A stretch of DNA of 64,000 bases from Blastobasis lacticolella. Taxonomy: Eukaryota; Arthropoda; Insecta; Lepidoptera; Blastobasidae. The stretch lies in assembly GCA_905147135.1 (NCBI GenBank), contig LR990040.1, positions 26,301,857 through 26,365,856 on the forward strand, written 5' to 3'. A model generated the notes under the pieces. The model saw nothing but the letters and a program-made list of their open reading frames with translations, ran no database searches and had not been told where the DNA came from. Shown here in pieces: positions 43,811 through 58,726 of this stretch; position 1 is the stretch's first letter; each line of letters opens with the position of its first letter. A program made the position numbers and the translations under genes.

Positions 43811-45367
43811 ATGGGTACAAATAATAATAACTTTACATGCGTTAAATCGCAAATATCGACGGTTAGCTATAATTGCAAGTCCCTCAAGAGGTCTGCCGAT
43901 TATGTGCGTGAACTCTGTGATACAGCTGATATCCTGCTATTGCAGGAGACTTGGTTACTGCCGCATGACCTTGACTATGTACAATCTATTCATGGAGAGT
44001 TCCTAGGTATTGCTAAGTCATCTGTGGATACCTCGGCAGGTATGTTGCGCGGTAGACCGTATGGTGGTCTGGCAATACTCTGGAGGAAAGAAAAAATTCC
44101 AAATGTAAAGGAGGTACACTGTATTAACACTAGGATTAGTGCTATATGTATAGGTATCGGTTTAAGATCGATTCTAGTAATAAATGTATACATGCCTACA
44201 GATAATTCCGAATTAGATAGTCTAACTGAGTTCATAAGCTGCCTTGGTTGTATAAACGCCATAATTGAAGAAAATAGTGTAGAGACTTGTCACGTATTGA
44301 GTGATTTCAATGCACACCCGAGCGCTCGTTTTGGTAGAGAATTACAAAATTTTTGCACTGAACAACGTGGCATTGTGCTGATGTGAAACTATTAGGCGTG
44401 GACTCTGAAATATTCACATTTATAAGTGACGCTCATGGTTCATGCAGATGGCTAGACCATTGTTTTAGCAAATATTGAACGTATTTCAGAGCGCACTGTT
44501 AAAAACTCACCTATCAAACAAGGGGGAATTCGATGGGGTTCCAAAAATGCTCATCAACAAGACTGTTATTACGAATTTTGTAACATTAATTTAAACAAAA
44601 TTAATGATTCCTTAATTTGTCACATGTGCGATAAGGCTGTAAACTGTTGTAATATAGAAGAACACTATATGTTTATTGACAAATTGTATAACAACATGGT
44701 GTCTGTGCTTAGTAACGGTGCGAAACTGACGTTCGATTCTCGTCCCGATGGTGGCAAAAATAATAAGCAGATAATAGGCTGGAACCACCATGTCAAAGAT
44801 TACCACCTTCTCTATAGATCGTGTTTTAGTACCTGGGATGCTTGCGGAAAGCCATCTGATGGTCCTTACTATGAAGCAATGTGCACATATCGTAGAGACT
44901 TTAAAAATAAACTTAAACGGTGTCAGAAAAATGAAGCCAGAATAAAATTTGACTTTTTGGCTACAGCGAGAAATGACAAAAATTTCAGTAAATTCTGGAA
45001 AGAAACCAAGAAATTTGGATCTAAACAGGCACTTCGTATAAGCGTTGACGGTTTTCAGGATCCTGTGGAGATAGCAAATAAGTTTAGGAGCAACTTCATG
45101 CTCAGTCCAGAATTATTCACTAAGCGCCTTGCTGGTGGCCGTCCTATTGATGATTCAGTGGCTACAGGTTGTCACGACCAGGTCAGGTTCTCTCCTGATA
45201 ATGTTGCTAAGGTTGTGAAAGGCATAACAAAGGGTAAATCACCTGGATATGACGAGTTATGCCTCGAGCATATACTTTTTTCCGGCAAGATGTTGTATGG
45301 AAAATTATCTCAATCACCATCATCAACGAACATCGTAAGCTATATAATATTGTCAACACTGCACTAA
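43811..45367 (+). pseudogene. U2 ORF2 endonuclease, RT-less (unit 2)
   Basis: It has the same structure, motifs, frame break and RT deletion as 35760-37316. U2 as a whole spans 42584-45512. Confidence 0.78.
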
Positions 45368-45591
45368 TTTAGGTATAAATAACACTGTATTTTAGATTTA
45401 AGTTAGTATTGTTTTAATAAACCAAGTGTAACCTCTGCCTGATTAATAAATTATTTTTATTAATTACTCCGCCGCCCCCAACTTAATTCCTGCAATAAAA
45501 CTTTTATATTATAAATCTGAAGTTATCGGCAAACGGCAAAACAGTAGTCATAGGAACAGCATACAGACTGCCTTGGCTGAGCCCTGGGATA

Positions 45592-46552
45592 TTTATTTTA
45601 TTTTTATTGTATTTATTTATTCAGGAAACAAACAGTCTTTTAACAAAATTACATGCAATTTCATTTCACAAACAGACCTACAGTTCCATATAAAATTAAA
45701 CTAGTTTTACTATAACTAGTCGAGCAGAAAGAGACTATTGCACGAATACGACACAACATTGCTAGCAACACTTAAAGATTAAACATCGTAATTCAGTATG
45801 AAGGTAAATATTTCACAAAAATTTTACGCAAAGGTATTATGAACTACATCAGTTCTATTAATTTCTTTTTAAACTGCGAGATACTTAAGAAAAATACGTC
45901 AACACTGCTTAGATTATTATTGTGATAGTAAAAGGATCGTCTGTAGTAGGTATTTTTGGCATAATTCGTTTTAAACGGTGCCATATAGAATGTATCATGA
46001 GAACGTGAAGAGGGTCGAGGTACCTTAAACGTAATCATGCCCAGAAGTGTTCCCGAGTCAACATGATTATTAATTATTTTAAAACAGGAATAATGCATCC
46101 AGGTAATTACGCCTATCTTCCAGTGAATGGATTTTATGTCTCGATGCACTTGTTTCGTAATAAATGAACTGCTGACCAGTCTCATAGTCCAGCGATTTTA
46201 TAAACTTATTTTGACCTTTTCCAATCTTAATATATGAACGATATACTGTGAACTCCAAACTACACTTCCAAATTCTAGATTACTCCGGACATATTATGAA
46301 TAATATAACGTTTTTAAGGTAACAACTTTTTGAAAGGATTTCCCAATCGAAGGGTAAATCCCAGTTTTTAAATGCTTTGGAGATTATATTATCAATATAA
46401 ATATGTATTAAAATGCAGTTTCGAGTCCAGAGCAATCCCAAGGTCCCGAAGTTTAATCTTGACTCATACACTTGACATTGAAATAGTGAGATAGGTTGAA
46501 AACAGTGCGTATTGTGTCACATTTAATAATTTATGACCATTTCCTTTGTCGG
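45592..46552 (-). pseudogene. U3 RT fragment (unit 2)
   Basis: It is the same as 37541-38501 and ends at the unit junction. Confidence 0.77.
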
Positions 46553-46859
46553 TAGATTGCACTTCACTAGTTCTTTGTTCCGATTTTTTTACATTTATTT
46601 GTTAAAATTGTTTATTTTCACTAAATATTGTTTAATATTGCGTTTATTTTGGGTTTTGTACAGTTTACAAATCGATTCACATCGATAGATGTCGTTACTC
46701 TTCGTCGTACAACTTGCCAAATTTAAGCGTTTATAATTCGCTCTAAATGTAGATACCACTTTCAATTATTATTTGTACTATATTACATTAAAATAAAACA
46801 CTTATTTAACTGTAGAATGTATAAATTATTTCAAAAAATTAATTGACGTTGAACTAGTG

Positions 46860-47849
46860 TTTTATTTTATTTTATTTTATTTGGAAGACCAACAGCTATC
46901 CAACAACATAATAATAACAATCTTACGAAACAGAAAGCCAATTACAGGTCTTCGCTGATACGTGACGCCTTTGGAATACAAATAAGAAAATCTGTTGATA
47001 CACCTATACCGAGAATAAATTGGACACTTAAAACTAATACAGTAGTACCACAGTATTACTACAACTAGTACACTACTACTAGTACTACTACAGTATCTAC
47101 ATATTACACATAAACTAAATTTAAAACTATTACAATATTATACTAGTAGTTCGACAACCAAACATGCTCGCCAACTATGTAACAAATTAAGAAATTATTA
47201 ATATAAGAAAATTATTTGTCAAAAGCCCTCCGCGTTACAAGAACGTCTTGCCGCTACAACACTTGTATTAAATAGTTCTGTATCAGTTTCCAACGCTAAG
47301 TTATTAAAGTTCCTACAAGCACGCCAGAGGAATGAATTCTGAGTGTAATTAGTAGATACAGCGCTAAGGGAGAATACATTATTATGACGTAGATTTCTTA
47401 CGGGCACACATAAATTTAATTTATAAAGAAGCTCGGAACAATCAATAGTGCCAGTGGAAATTTTCAATAAAAATACCATGTCTGCGGTCGACCGGAACCA
47501 AATGGTGTCGACTACACACATCCAGGTAATTCTCTGAGTGATACTCCTCACCTAGGCGAAAGCTCAAGTAACGAACAAACCTTCTCTGAATGTTCTCGAT
47601 GCGCCCGACGTATACCATATATGCAGGGTTCCAAATTTGAGACGCGTACTCCAGGTTACTGCGCACGCAAGTGCAATAAAGAATTTTTAAAGTGTTCGCT
47701 TTGGAGAAGTCCCTGGAGCAACGCATCACAAATCCCAACATTTTAAATGGTTTATTGATGATGGCATTCATGTGAACGTCGAACATTAGTTTGCAGTCGT
47801 GTATTACACCTAAATCGCTGTATGTATAAATGTTTACGTAAGGGTGCTG
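46860..47849 (-). pseudogene. U1 RT fragment (unit 3)
   Basis: It is the same as in unit 2. Confidence 0.8.
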
Positions 47850-50101
47850 CTACCACTCTTTCCTACGGTACAGGCAGTTCTCGTTTGTCATAATAAAACC
47901 ATTTTAAACTACTGTGCTGTAGTTTATAGGTAGACAATTTATAAGATTATTTTTGATGAATAGCAAACGCTACATACCATCCTTGCATACATTCCTGCTG
48001 CACATCAGTTATTCTTGTAAACATCCAACAATATCTGCTGCAACAGAGTGGCTCGAGATTACTTTTCCTTTTTCTGCGTAGTATTGGGATCCTTTCTTAG
48101 AAGCAACGACAAAATTCGGGTATAATATGTCAATTTCATAGAATTGCGCAATATGGCTGCATTTAGAAACACCTGCAAGCAAATAGTCTAGAATAAATTA
48201 ACGGTTAAACGAAAATAAATTTAATACAATAGAATATCTTTTGTTTGTAAATTATTTTTGCATGCCTGACGCGCAACGTGAACATCAATTTTAATGTTCA
48301 TTCAAAAGTCAGACATAAGCTCCTACTAATAGTGTAAACATGAACCAATCTGGTCAATTTCCCCTGTTTCCAGGGTCACTGAGGTTATGTAATCTGCCAA
48401 ATCCCGGATTATGGTCAAAGCACAATCGGGACATTTGCGCAACGATGATTATTATAGCTGTAGATAACATAAACGTATAAATGAAAAAGGAAAATAAATT
48501 TTATTATCAGCAAGATATTACATACCATCAGATATTCTTGTGCTAATATGGATGATGAAAGAGTGTGGCTGAACACTTGGGCAAATGAAATTTCATAACT
48601 AAAAATCAGACTTACCTTTTTCTACTTTTTCCCCAGATTGTATATTTGTAGTGCATTAGAAACTATTTATTCCGAAAACATTTTCATAAATGTGGAACAT
48701 AATTCAGTTTTCTCTCTCCATACAGGCTCTCCAGCACAGCTAGCACAAGTGTGTTCTCGCACACGATCCTGAGACCCACCACCACCCATGGTCCTACCGA
48801 CCTCTCGGTCAAACGGATCGCGTCAGACCGAATCACGGAAGGTGCGCGCAGTACTTGCCGGTAGCTCTTTTCCAAACGCGCACTGCTTGACTCCCTACAA
48901 GTTTGTCCTATTTTTATCCACTCTCCCTTTTATAGAGCTTGAACAGCACAAATAACATTGTCGCCGCCGTTAGCGCCACCTACTTGAAGCACGTCTTGGT
49001 GGCCGTCACACATCCTTTTCTTGAGTCATAATACACAAAACCCTGTGAAGCGCGCGAAATTTCCCTCCGAAGATACGAGTTCCCCAAAATGAATTGGTCT
49101 GGCACACGATAGGCGAGGCGCGTCATAGATACTGCTATCTATTTGTGTTGATCATAGTATTGAGAGACGGAAACAAATGTGTCTCTCGCGGCGCGAGATG
49201 TGTCGCGGGCGCACTTGTGATAGTCTTGCTGCCATCCATGTCACATATAGTGGCCAAACTGGTCATAGTGGTATATACTGTATTACTCGTTGTCTGATTT
49301 CACCAATCACAATTACTAATATTTATCCAACGATTGTATTTGATCTTCCTTGTGCCCCATAAGATTGGAAGTCTTCTATGAGATCGTGTCTTGGAGAGGG
49401 CAAAAGTTTTTAAATACATCTCATCAATTATATTTATTTCATGCTTTCACATTCTTTTAGTATCAATGTTGGAAGAACTGACAACTCACGTTCACTCTAA
49501 AAATAAGTGTATTTATGGGCAGTATTGTTGGTATATTGTAAAAAGGTAAAAAGTCTACAATGGCATTTAAACCAAACTAGGACGTAGTATAAGTCAATTT
49601 ACTTTCAAACTCTTGAGGTACCTAAGCCGATATGTAGAATTACAGCAACTTAGCCACCTTCGTCGTCGCGTTCATCAAAGTCTCCGCAAATATATTGATG
49701 AGGTCACTCATACGTAACAGGTGTAGACGTAACGCGAGACTTCATCAAACAATCTTCAAAGACTACGCCGTTATCTTCGCCGCCGCCCTCATGCCGCCGC
49801 CTTTGTCAAAGTCTTCGAAGATATTTTGTTGAGGTCGTACGTGATAGGTGTATATTGACAATGGTAACGTAGCCTTCGCCGAAGTCTACGTGGTCAATTC
49901 GAAGACGTCGTGCAATATCATTAAACAATTTAATTTATTCTAAATTTATGTTATCAATAAAATCCATAAAGTTAAGACTCGAATACAATACATTAATTTC
50001 AACAAGCAAATGTCAATTTATCATTACAGATCAACCAACTTATCTGTTAACTGACGTTTGTCTCCACCGTTGCACTGGAACGTAGTAGATGCGTAAGTCG
50101 A

Positions 50102-50341
50102 ATGAAGTTATATTTGCTATACATATATATTTTACCTACTACTCGATTGTATATTTATATGTGGCGTTTATACAGTACGACTTATTTTAAAGGCATGAAA
50201 CTGCAAGGGAAAGTGGTGCTTCGCGTATATGACAAACTTATCAACAACCAATCTTTCAGCTTAACCCACACCAAGTGGTCTGTTTTGTATAGTGTTGTAG
50301 GTTGCGTAATACTTTTGATGGGTTACTATGGTAAAATTTAG
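50102..50341 (+). CDS. Small hydrophobic ORF (unit 3)
   Basis: Its translation is identical to that at 34033. It is unrecognised. Confidence 0.22.
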   Translation: MKLYLLYIYILPTTRLYIYMWRLYSTTYFKGMKLQGKVVLRVYDKLINNQSFSLTHTKWSVLYSVVGCVILLMGYYGKI

Positions 50342-50348
50342 TATCAAG

Positions 50349-50634
50349 CGGAAGCTAAAGTTAGGCCTATTTAATGCGAGGTCCTTGGGCACGCGTCACG
50401 ATGAATTCGATGTGGCGATGCAAATATACAGTGTTGATGTGATGGCCATCAATGAGACGTAGCTGAGAGAGAGGGAAAATGGACGTGCTCCAGGGGTACC
50501 AGGTTACCGGCTGCGCTACCTGCCGCGCCCAGCGGGCGTGCGTGAGCTGGGTGGAGATGTCGGGTTCTATGTCAGGCAGGAGGTGGCCGTGAGAGTATTG
50601 CCTCATCCGACGGCGCCGCTTGTCGAGCAAATCT
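50349..50634 (+). pseudogene. U4 endonuclease fragment (unit 3)
   Basis: It is the same as in unit 2. The right part is at 53570-53642. Confidence 0.72.
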
Positions 50635-50675
50635 ATGCAAAGCTACGCCGTACGCTGTGCACGCGTAGGTACACG

Positions 50676-51855
50676 ATGATACGTTCACCTCCAAAATCAA
50701 AATCGTCAGCCGATAATGACAACCGGAATAACTTAAGTGACCCGTCTAAGTGCGCGTCTTGTAATGTAGTGATAAACGAACTTTTGGCATTTGTTACGGA
50801 CAAGGTAGATACTTTGCCCGAAGCTGGAATTGTACAGATTTGTAAAAGTGCTTACTCATGTAAAGAAATTGAAGATGCCCGCCAAATCGCTATGAAATTA
50901 CTAGCTCCAGCGAAAATAATTACGAGACGAAAGAAATGATCTGAACATAAAAGTATTTTAGGAATTGTCAAGGTAATTAAAGAATTTGAACCTACTAGTT
51001 TGCCCGTTATTGTTGCTAAAACTTATCACACTTTCGATCATATTGATGTGACGAGTTTCTTAAAGGAAATAACGTTATTAAAACGTGAGCTGGAAGAGCT
51101 AAAGGCTAACAAGTTGCCTAGTACAGAGTCTAGTAGTACCTTGTCTAACGAATTAATGACTCTAAGTTGAAAGTATTAAACAGTTATTACTGAATTCATC
51201 CCATCAATACAATGCGAAGAGTAATGTACAAACCGAAAAAATTAAAGAAGACGTCAATGCTCCGTGTTTTAATACAAGCGGTTCGCAACTCAACTTAACA
51301 GCACTGCCGCAAGCGAGTGTTCCTTATCACTCTATCGACAACGTGTACCGTGCGTTTCCCACCACCGAGGCGCCTACCGGCAAATGTGATAGTATGTTAA
51401 ACGTACCGTCATATCGAGACATTATTGTCAATAAGCAGCAGACGATTTCAAACTGTAACTCTGACGCGTTTAAGAGCACATTACCACGTAGTGATGGGTT
51501 TGTTGTTGTTGAGAGTCGGAAACGTAGAAAAAATAATAACTTATGCGGATCATCACAGACGTCGAGCAAACTACAAGTGGCCGAGTTACCCGCTTCGATT
51601 TACGTGTCGAGGCTGTCTAAAACTACAACTGTAGAACATATTAAGGAGCATATACAGGATATGGGTGAAACTTGTATCGATGTTCTTCTACTCATTCAGA
51701 AATACGAAACTTCTTTCAATTCATTTAAAGTGCTCATACCTAGAAATAAAATAGACGTCTTCCTAGCAAATAACTTTTGGCCGGAAGGAATTAAATATAG
51801 ACTATTCCGTGAACGCTCGAAAGAGGTCCTAAGTACAGAAGTTGATGTTATATAA
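50676..51855 (+). pseudogene. U2 ORF1 remnant (unit 3)
   Basis: It is the same as in unit 2, with the shared TGA at 50937. Confidence 0.75.
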
Positions 51856-51861
51856 TTTACA

Positions 51862-53418
51862 ATGGGTACAAATAATAATAACTTTACATGCGTTAAATCG
51901 CAAATATCGACGGTTAGCTATAATTGCAAGTCCCTCAAGAGGTCTGCCGATTATGTGCGTGAACTCTGTGATACAGCTGATATCCTGCTATTGCAGGAGA
52001 CTTGGTTACTGCCGCATGACCTTGACTATGTACAATCTATTCATGGAGAGTTCCTAGGTATTGCTAAGTCATCTGTGGATACCTCGGCAGGTATGTTGCG
52101 CGGTAGACCGTATGGTGGTCTGGCAATACTCTGGAGGAAAGAAAAAATTCCAAATGTAAAGGAGGTACACTGTATTAACACTAGGATTAGTGCTATATGT
52201 ATAGGTATCGGTTTAAGATCGATTCTAGTAATAAATGTATACATGCCTACAGATAATTCCGAATTAGATAGTCTAACTGAGTTCATAAGCTGCCTTGGTT
52301 GTATAAACGCCATAATTGAAGAAAATAGTGTAGAGACTTGTCACGTATTGAGTGATTTCAATGCACACCCGAGCGCTCGTTTTGGTAGAGAATTACAAAA
52401 TTTTTGCACTGAACAACGTGGCATTGTGCTGATGTGAAACTATTAGGCGTGGACTCTGAAATATTCACATTTATAAGTGACGCTCATGGTTCATGCAGAT
52501 GGCTAGACCATTGTTTTAGCAAATATTGAACGTATTTCAGAGCGCACTGTTAAAAACTCACCTATCAAACAAGGGGGAATTCGATGGGGTTCCAAAAATG
52601 CTCATCAACAAGACTGTTATTACGAATTTTGTAACATTAATTTAAACAAAATTAATGATTCCTTAATTTGTCACATGTGCGATAAGGCTGTAAACTGTTG
52701 TAATATAGAAGAACACTATATGTTTATTGACAAATTGTATAACAACATGGTGTCTGTGCTTAGTAACGGTGCGAAACTGACGTTCGATTCTCGTCCCGAT
52801 GGTGGCAAAAATAATAAGCAGATAATAGGCTGGAACCACCATGTCAAAGATTACCACCTTCTCTATAGATCGTGTTTTAGTACCTGGGATGCTTGCGGAA
52901 AGCCATCTGATGGTCCTTACTATGAAGCAATGTGCACATATCGTAGAGACTTTAAAAATAAACTTAAACGGTGTCAGAAAAATGAAGCCAGAATAAAATT
53001 TGACTTTTTGGCTACAGCGAGAAATGACAAAAATTTCAGTAAATTCTGGAAAGAAACCAAGAAATTTGGATCTAAACAGGCACTTCGTATAAGCGTTGAC
53101 GGTTTTCAGGATCCTGTGGAGATAGCAAATAAGTTTAGGAGCAACTTCATGCTCAGTCCAGAATTATTCACTAAGCGCCTTGCTGGTGGCCGTCCTATTG
53201 ATGATTCAGTGGCTACAGGTTGTCACGACCAGGTCAGGTTCTCTCCTGATAATGTTGCTAAGGTTGTGAAAGGCATAACAAAGGGTAAATCACCTGGATA
53301 TGACGAGTTATGCCTCGAGCATATACTTTTTTCCGGCAAGATGTTGTATGGAAAATTATCTCAATCACCATCATCAACGAACATCGTAAGCTATATAATA
53401 TTGTCAACACTGCACTAA
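51862..53418 (+). pseudogene. U2 ORF2 endonuclease, RT-less (unit 3)
   Basis: It is the same as in unit 2. U2 as a whole spans 50635-53563. Confidence 0.78.
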
Positions 53419-53642
53419 TTTAGGTATAAATAACACTGTATTTTAGATTTAAGTTAGTATTGTTTTAATAAACCAAGTGTAACCTCTGCCTGATTAATAA
53501 ATTATTTTTATTAATTACTCCGCCGCCCCCAACTTAATTCCTGCAATAAAACTTTTATATTATAAATCTGAAGTTATCGGCAAACGGCAAAACAGTAGTC
53601 ATAGGAACAGCATACAGACTGCCTTGGCTGAGCCCTGGGATA

Positions 53643-54603
53643 TTTATTTTATTTTTATTGTATTTATTTATTCAGGAAACAAACAGTCTTTTAACAAAAT
53701 TACATGCAATTTCATTTCACAAACAGACCTACAGTTCCATATAAAATTAAACTAGTTTTACTATAACTAGTCGAGCAGAAAGAGACTATTGCACGAATAC
53801 GACACAACATTGCTAGCAACACTTAAAGATTAAACATCGTAATTCAGTATGAAGGTAAATATTTCACAAAAATTTTACGCAAAGGTATTATGAACTACAT
53901 CAGTTCTATTAATTTCTTTTTAAACTGCGAGATACTTAAGAAAAATACGTCAACACTGCTTAGATTATTATTGTGATAGTAAAAGGATCGTCTGTAGTAG
54001 GTATTTTTGGCATAATTCGTTTTAAACGGTGCCATATAGAATGTATCATGAGAACGTGAAGAGGGTCGAGGTACCTTAAACGTAATCATGCCCAGAAGTG
54101 TTCCCGAGTCAACATGATTATTAATTATTTTAAAACAGGAATAATGCATCCAGGTAATTACGCCTATCTTCCAGTGAATGGATTTTATGTCTCGATGCAC
54201 TTGTTTCGTAATAAATGAACTGCTGACCAGTCTCATAGTCCAGCGATTTTATAAACTTATTTTGACCTTTTCCAATCTTAATATATGAACGATATACTGT
54301 GAACTCCAAACTACACTTCCAAATTCTAGATTACTCCGGACATATTATGAATAATATAACGTTTTTAAGGTAACAACTTTTTGAAAGGATTTCCCAATCG
54401 AAGGGTAAATCCCAGTTTTTAAATGCTTTGGAGATTATATTATCAATATAAATATGTATTAAAATGCAGTTTCGAGTCCAGAGCAATCCCAAGGTCCCGA
54501 AGTTTAATCTTGACTCATACACTTGACATTGAAATAGTGAGATAGGTTGAAAACAGTGCGTATTGTGTCACATTTAATAATTTATGACCATTTCCTTTGT
54601 CGG
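53643..54603 (-). pseudogene. U3 RT fragment (unit 3)
   Basis: It is the same as 37541-38501. Confidence 0.77.
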
Positions 54604-54910
54604 TAGATTGCACTTCACTAGTTCTTTGTTCCGATTTTTTTACATTTATTTGTTAAAATTGTTTATTTTCACTAAATATTGTTTAATATTGCGTTTATTT
54701 TGGGTTTTGTACAGTTTACAAATCGATTCACATCGATAGATGTCGTTACTCTTCGTCGTACAACTTGCCAAATTTAAGCGTTTATAATTCGCTCTAAATG
54801 TAGATACCACTTTCAATTATTATTTGTACTATATTACATTAAAATAAAACACTTATTTAACTGTAGAATGTATAAATTATTTCAAAAAATTAATTGACGT
54901 TGAACTAGTG

Positions 54911-55900
54911 TTTTATTTTATTTTATTTTATTTGGAAGACCAACAGCTATCCAACAACATAATAATAACAATCTTACGAAACAGAAAGCCAATTACAGGT
55001 CTTCGCTGATACGTGACGCCTTTGGAATACAAATAAGAAAATCTGTTGATACACCTATACCGAGAATAAATTGGACACTTAAAACTAATACAGTAGTACC
55101 ACAGTATTACTACAACTAGTACACTACTACTAGTACTACTACAGTATCTACATATTACACATAAACTAAATTTAAAACTATTACAATATTATACTAGTAG
55201 TTCGACAACCAAACATGCTCGCCAACTATGTAACAAATTAAGAAATTATTAATATAAGAAAATTATTTGTCAAAAGCCCTCCGCGTTACAAGAACGTCTT
55301 GCCGCTACAACACTTGTATTAAATAGTTCTGTATCAGTTTCCAACGCTAAGTTATTAAAGTTCCTACAAGCACGCCAGAGGAATGAATTCTGAGTGTAAT
55401 TAGTAGATACAGCGCTAAGGGAGAATACATTATTATGACGTAGATTTCTTACGGGCACACATAAATTTAATTTATAAAGAAGCTCGGAACAATCAATAGT
55501 GCCAGTGGAAATTTTCAATAAAAATACCATGTCTGCGGTCGACCGGAACCAAATGGTGTCGACTACACACATCCAGGTAATTCTCTGAGTGATACTCCTC
55601 ACCTAGGCGAAAGCTCAAGTAACGAACAAACCTTCTCTGAATGTTCTCGATGCGCCCGACGTATACCATATATGCAGGGTTCCAAATTTGAGACGCGTAC
55701 TCCAGGTTACTGCGCACGCAAGTGCAATAAAGAATTTTTAAAGTGTTCGCTTTGGAGAAGTCCCTGGAGCAACGCATCACAAATCCCAACATTTTAAATG
55801 GTTTATTGATGATGGCATTCATGTGAACGTCGAACATTAGTTTGCAGTCGTGTATTACACCTAAATCGCTGTATGTATAAATGTTTACGTAAGGGTGCTG
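54911..55900 (-). pseudogene. U1 RT fragment (unit 4)
   Basis: It is the same as in unit 2. Confidence 0.8.
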
Positions 55901-58152
55901 CTACCACTCTTTCCTACGGTACAGGCAGTTCTCGTTTGTCATAATAAAACCATTTTAAACTACTGTGCTGTAGTTTATAGGTAGACAATTTATAAGATTA
56001 TTTTTGATGAATAGCAAACGCTACATACCATCCTTGCATACATTCCTGCTGCACATCAGTTATTCTTGTAAACATCCAACAATATCTGCTGCAACAGAGT
56101 GGCTCGAGATTACTTTTCCTTTTTCTGCGTAGTATTGGGATCCTTTCTTAGAAGCAACGACAAAATTCGGGTATAATATGTCAATTTCATAGAATTGCGC
56201 AATATGGCTGCATTTAGAAACACCTGCAAGCAAATAGTCTAGAATAAATTAACGGTTAAACGAAAATAAATTTAATACAATAGAATATCTTTTGTTTGTA
56301 AATTATTTTTGCATGCCTGACGCGCAACGTGAACATCAATTTTAATGTTCATTCAAAAGTCAGACATAAGCTCCTACTAATAGTGTAAACATGAACCAAT
56401 CTGGTCAATTTCCCCTGTTTCCAGGGTCACTGAGGTTATGTAATCTGCCAAATCCCGGATTATGGTCAAAGCACAATCGGGACATTTGCGCAACGATGAT
56501 TATTATAGCTGTAGATAACATAAACGTATAAATGAAAAAGGAAAATAAATTTTATTATCAGCAAGATATTACATACCATCAGATATTCTTGTGCTAATAT
56601 GGATGATGAAAGAGTGTGGCTGAACACTTGGGCAAATGAAATTTCATAACTAAAAATCAGACTTACCTTTTTCTACTTTTTCCCCAGATTGTATATTTGT
56701 AGTGCATTAGAAACTATTTATTCCGAAAACATTTTCATAAATGTGGAACATAATTCAGTTTTCTCTCTCCATACAGGCTCTCCAGCACAGCTAGCACAAG
56801 TGTGTTCTCGCACACGATCCTGAGACCCACCACCACCCATGGTCCTACCGACCTCTCGGTCAAACGGATCGCGTCAGACCGAATCACGGAAGGTGCGCGC
56901 AGTACTTGCCGGTAGCTCTTTTCCAAACGCGCACTGCTTGACTCCCTACAAGTTTGTCCTATTTTTATCCACTCTCCCTTTTATAGAGCTTGAACAGCAC
57001 AAATAACATTGTCGCCGCCGTTAGCGCCACCTACTTGAAGCACGTCTTGGTGGCCGTCACACATCCTTTTCTTGAGTCATAATACACAAAACCCTGTGAA
57101 GCGCGCGAAATTTCCCTCCGAAGATACGAGTTCCCCAAAATGAATTGGTCTGGCACACGATAGGCGAGGCGCGTCATAGATACTGCTATCTATTTGTGTT
57201 GATCATAGTATTGAGAGACGGAAACAAATGTGTCTCTCGCGGCGCGAGATGTGTCGCGGGCGCACTTGTGATAGTCTTGCTGCCATCCATGTCACATATA
57301 GTGGCCAAACTGGTCATAGTGGTATATACTGTATTACTCGTTGTCTGATTTCACCAATCACAATTACTAATATTTATCCAACGATTGTATTTGATCTTCC
57401 TTGTGCCCCATAAGATTGGAAGTCTTCTATGAGATCGTGTCTTGGAGAGGGCAAAAGTTTTTAAATACATCTCATCAATTATATTTATTTCATGCTTTCA
57501 CATTCTTTTAGTATCAATGTTGGAAGAACTGACAACTCACGTTCACTCTAAAAATAAGTGTATTTATGGGCAGTATTGTTGGTATATTGTAAAAAGGTAA
57601 AAAGTCTACAATGGCATTTAAACCAAACTAGGACGTAGTATAAGTCAATTTACTTTCAAACTCTTGAGGTACCTAAGCCGATATGTAGAATTACAGCAAC
57701 TTAGCCACCTTCGTCGTCGCGTTCATCAAAGTCTCCGCAAATATATTGATGAGGTCACTCATACGTAACAGGTGTAGACGTAACGCGAGACTTCATCAAA
57801 CAATCTTCAAAGACTACGCCGTTATCTTCGCCGCCGCCCTCATGCCGCCGCCTTTGTCAAAGTCTTCGAAGATATTTTGTTGAGGTCGTACGTGATAGGT
57901 GTATATTGACAATGGTAACGTAGCCTTCGCCGAAGTCTACGTGGTCAATTCGAAGACGTCGTGCAATATCATTAAACAATTTAATTTATTCTAAATTTAT
58001 GTTATCAATAAAATCCATAAAGTTAAGACTCGAATACAATACATTAATTTCAACAAGCAAATGTCAATTTATCATTACAGATCAACCAACTTATCTGTTA
58101 ACTGACGTTTGTCTCCACCGTTGCACTGGAACGTAGTAGATGCGTAAGTCGA

Positions 58153-58392
58153 ATGAAGTTATATTTGCTATACATATATATTTTACCTACTACTCGATTG
58201 TATATTTATATGTGGCGTTTATACAGTACGACTTATTTTAAAGGCATGAAACTGCAAGGGAAAGTGGTGCTTCGCGTATATGACAAACTTATCAACAACC
58301 AATCTTTCAGCTTAACCCACACCAAGTGGTCTGTTTTGTATAGTGTTGTAGGTTGCGTAATACTTTTGATGGGTTACTATGGTAAAATTTAG
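58153..58392 (+). CDS. Small hydrophobic ORF (unit 4)
   Basis: Its translation is identical to that at 34033. It is unrecognised. Confidence 0.22.
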   Translation: MKLYLLYIYILPTTRLYIYMWRLYSTTYFKGMKLQGKVVLRVYDKLINNQSFSLTHTKWSVLYSVVGCVILLMGYYGKI

Positions 58393-58399
58393 TATCAAG

Positions 58400-58685
58400 C
58401 GGAAGCTAAAGTTAGGCCTATTTAATGCGAGGTCCTTGGGCACGCGTCACGATGAATTCGATGTGGCGATGCAAATATACAGTGTTGATGTGATGGCCAT
58501 CAATGAGACGTAGCTGAGAGAGAGGGAAAATGGACGTGCTCCAGGGGTACCAGGTTACCGGCTGCGCTACCTGCCGCGCCCAGCGGGCGTGCGTGAGCTG
58601 GGTGGAGATGTCGGGTTCTATGTCAGGCAGGAGGTGGCCGTGAGAGTATTGCCTCATCCGACGGCGCCGCTTGTCGAGCAAATCT
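58400..58685 (+). pseudogene. U4 endonuclease fragment (unit 4)
   Basis: It is the same as in unit 2. The right part is lost in the gap. Confidence 0.72.
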
Positions 58686-58726
58686 ATGCAAAGCTACGCC
58701 GTACGCTGTGCACGCGTAGGTACACG

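Larger units (their letters stand above)
38502..46552 (+). repeat. Macrosatellite unit 2
   Basis: This is an 8051-bp unit. It carries the 33-bp segment absent from unit 1 (near 42756). By eye it is almost the same as units 3 and 4. Confidence 0.95.
46553..54603 (+). repeat. Macrosatellite unit 3
   Basis: This 8051-bp unit has no consistent difference from unit 2 that I can see. Confidence 0.95.
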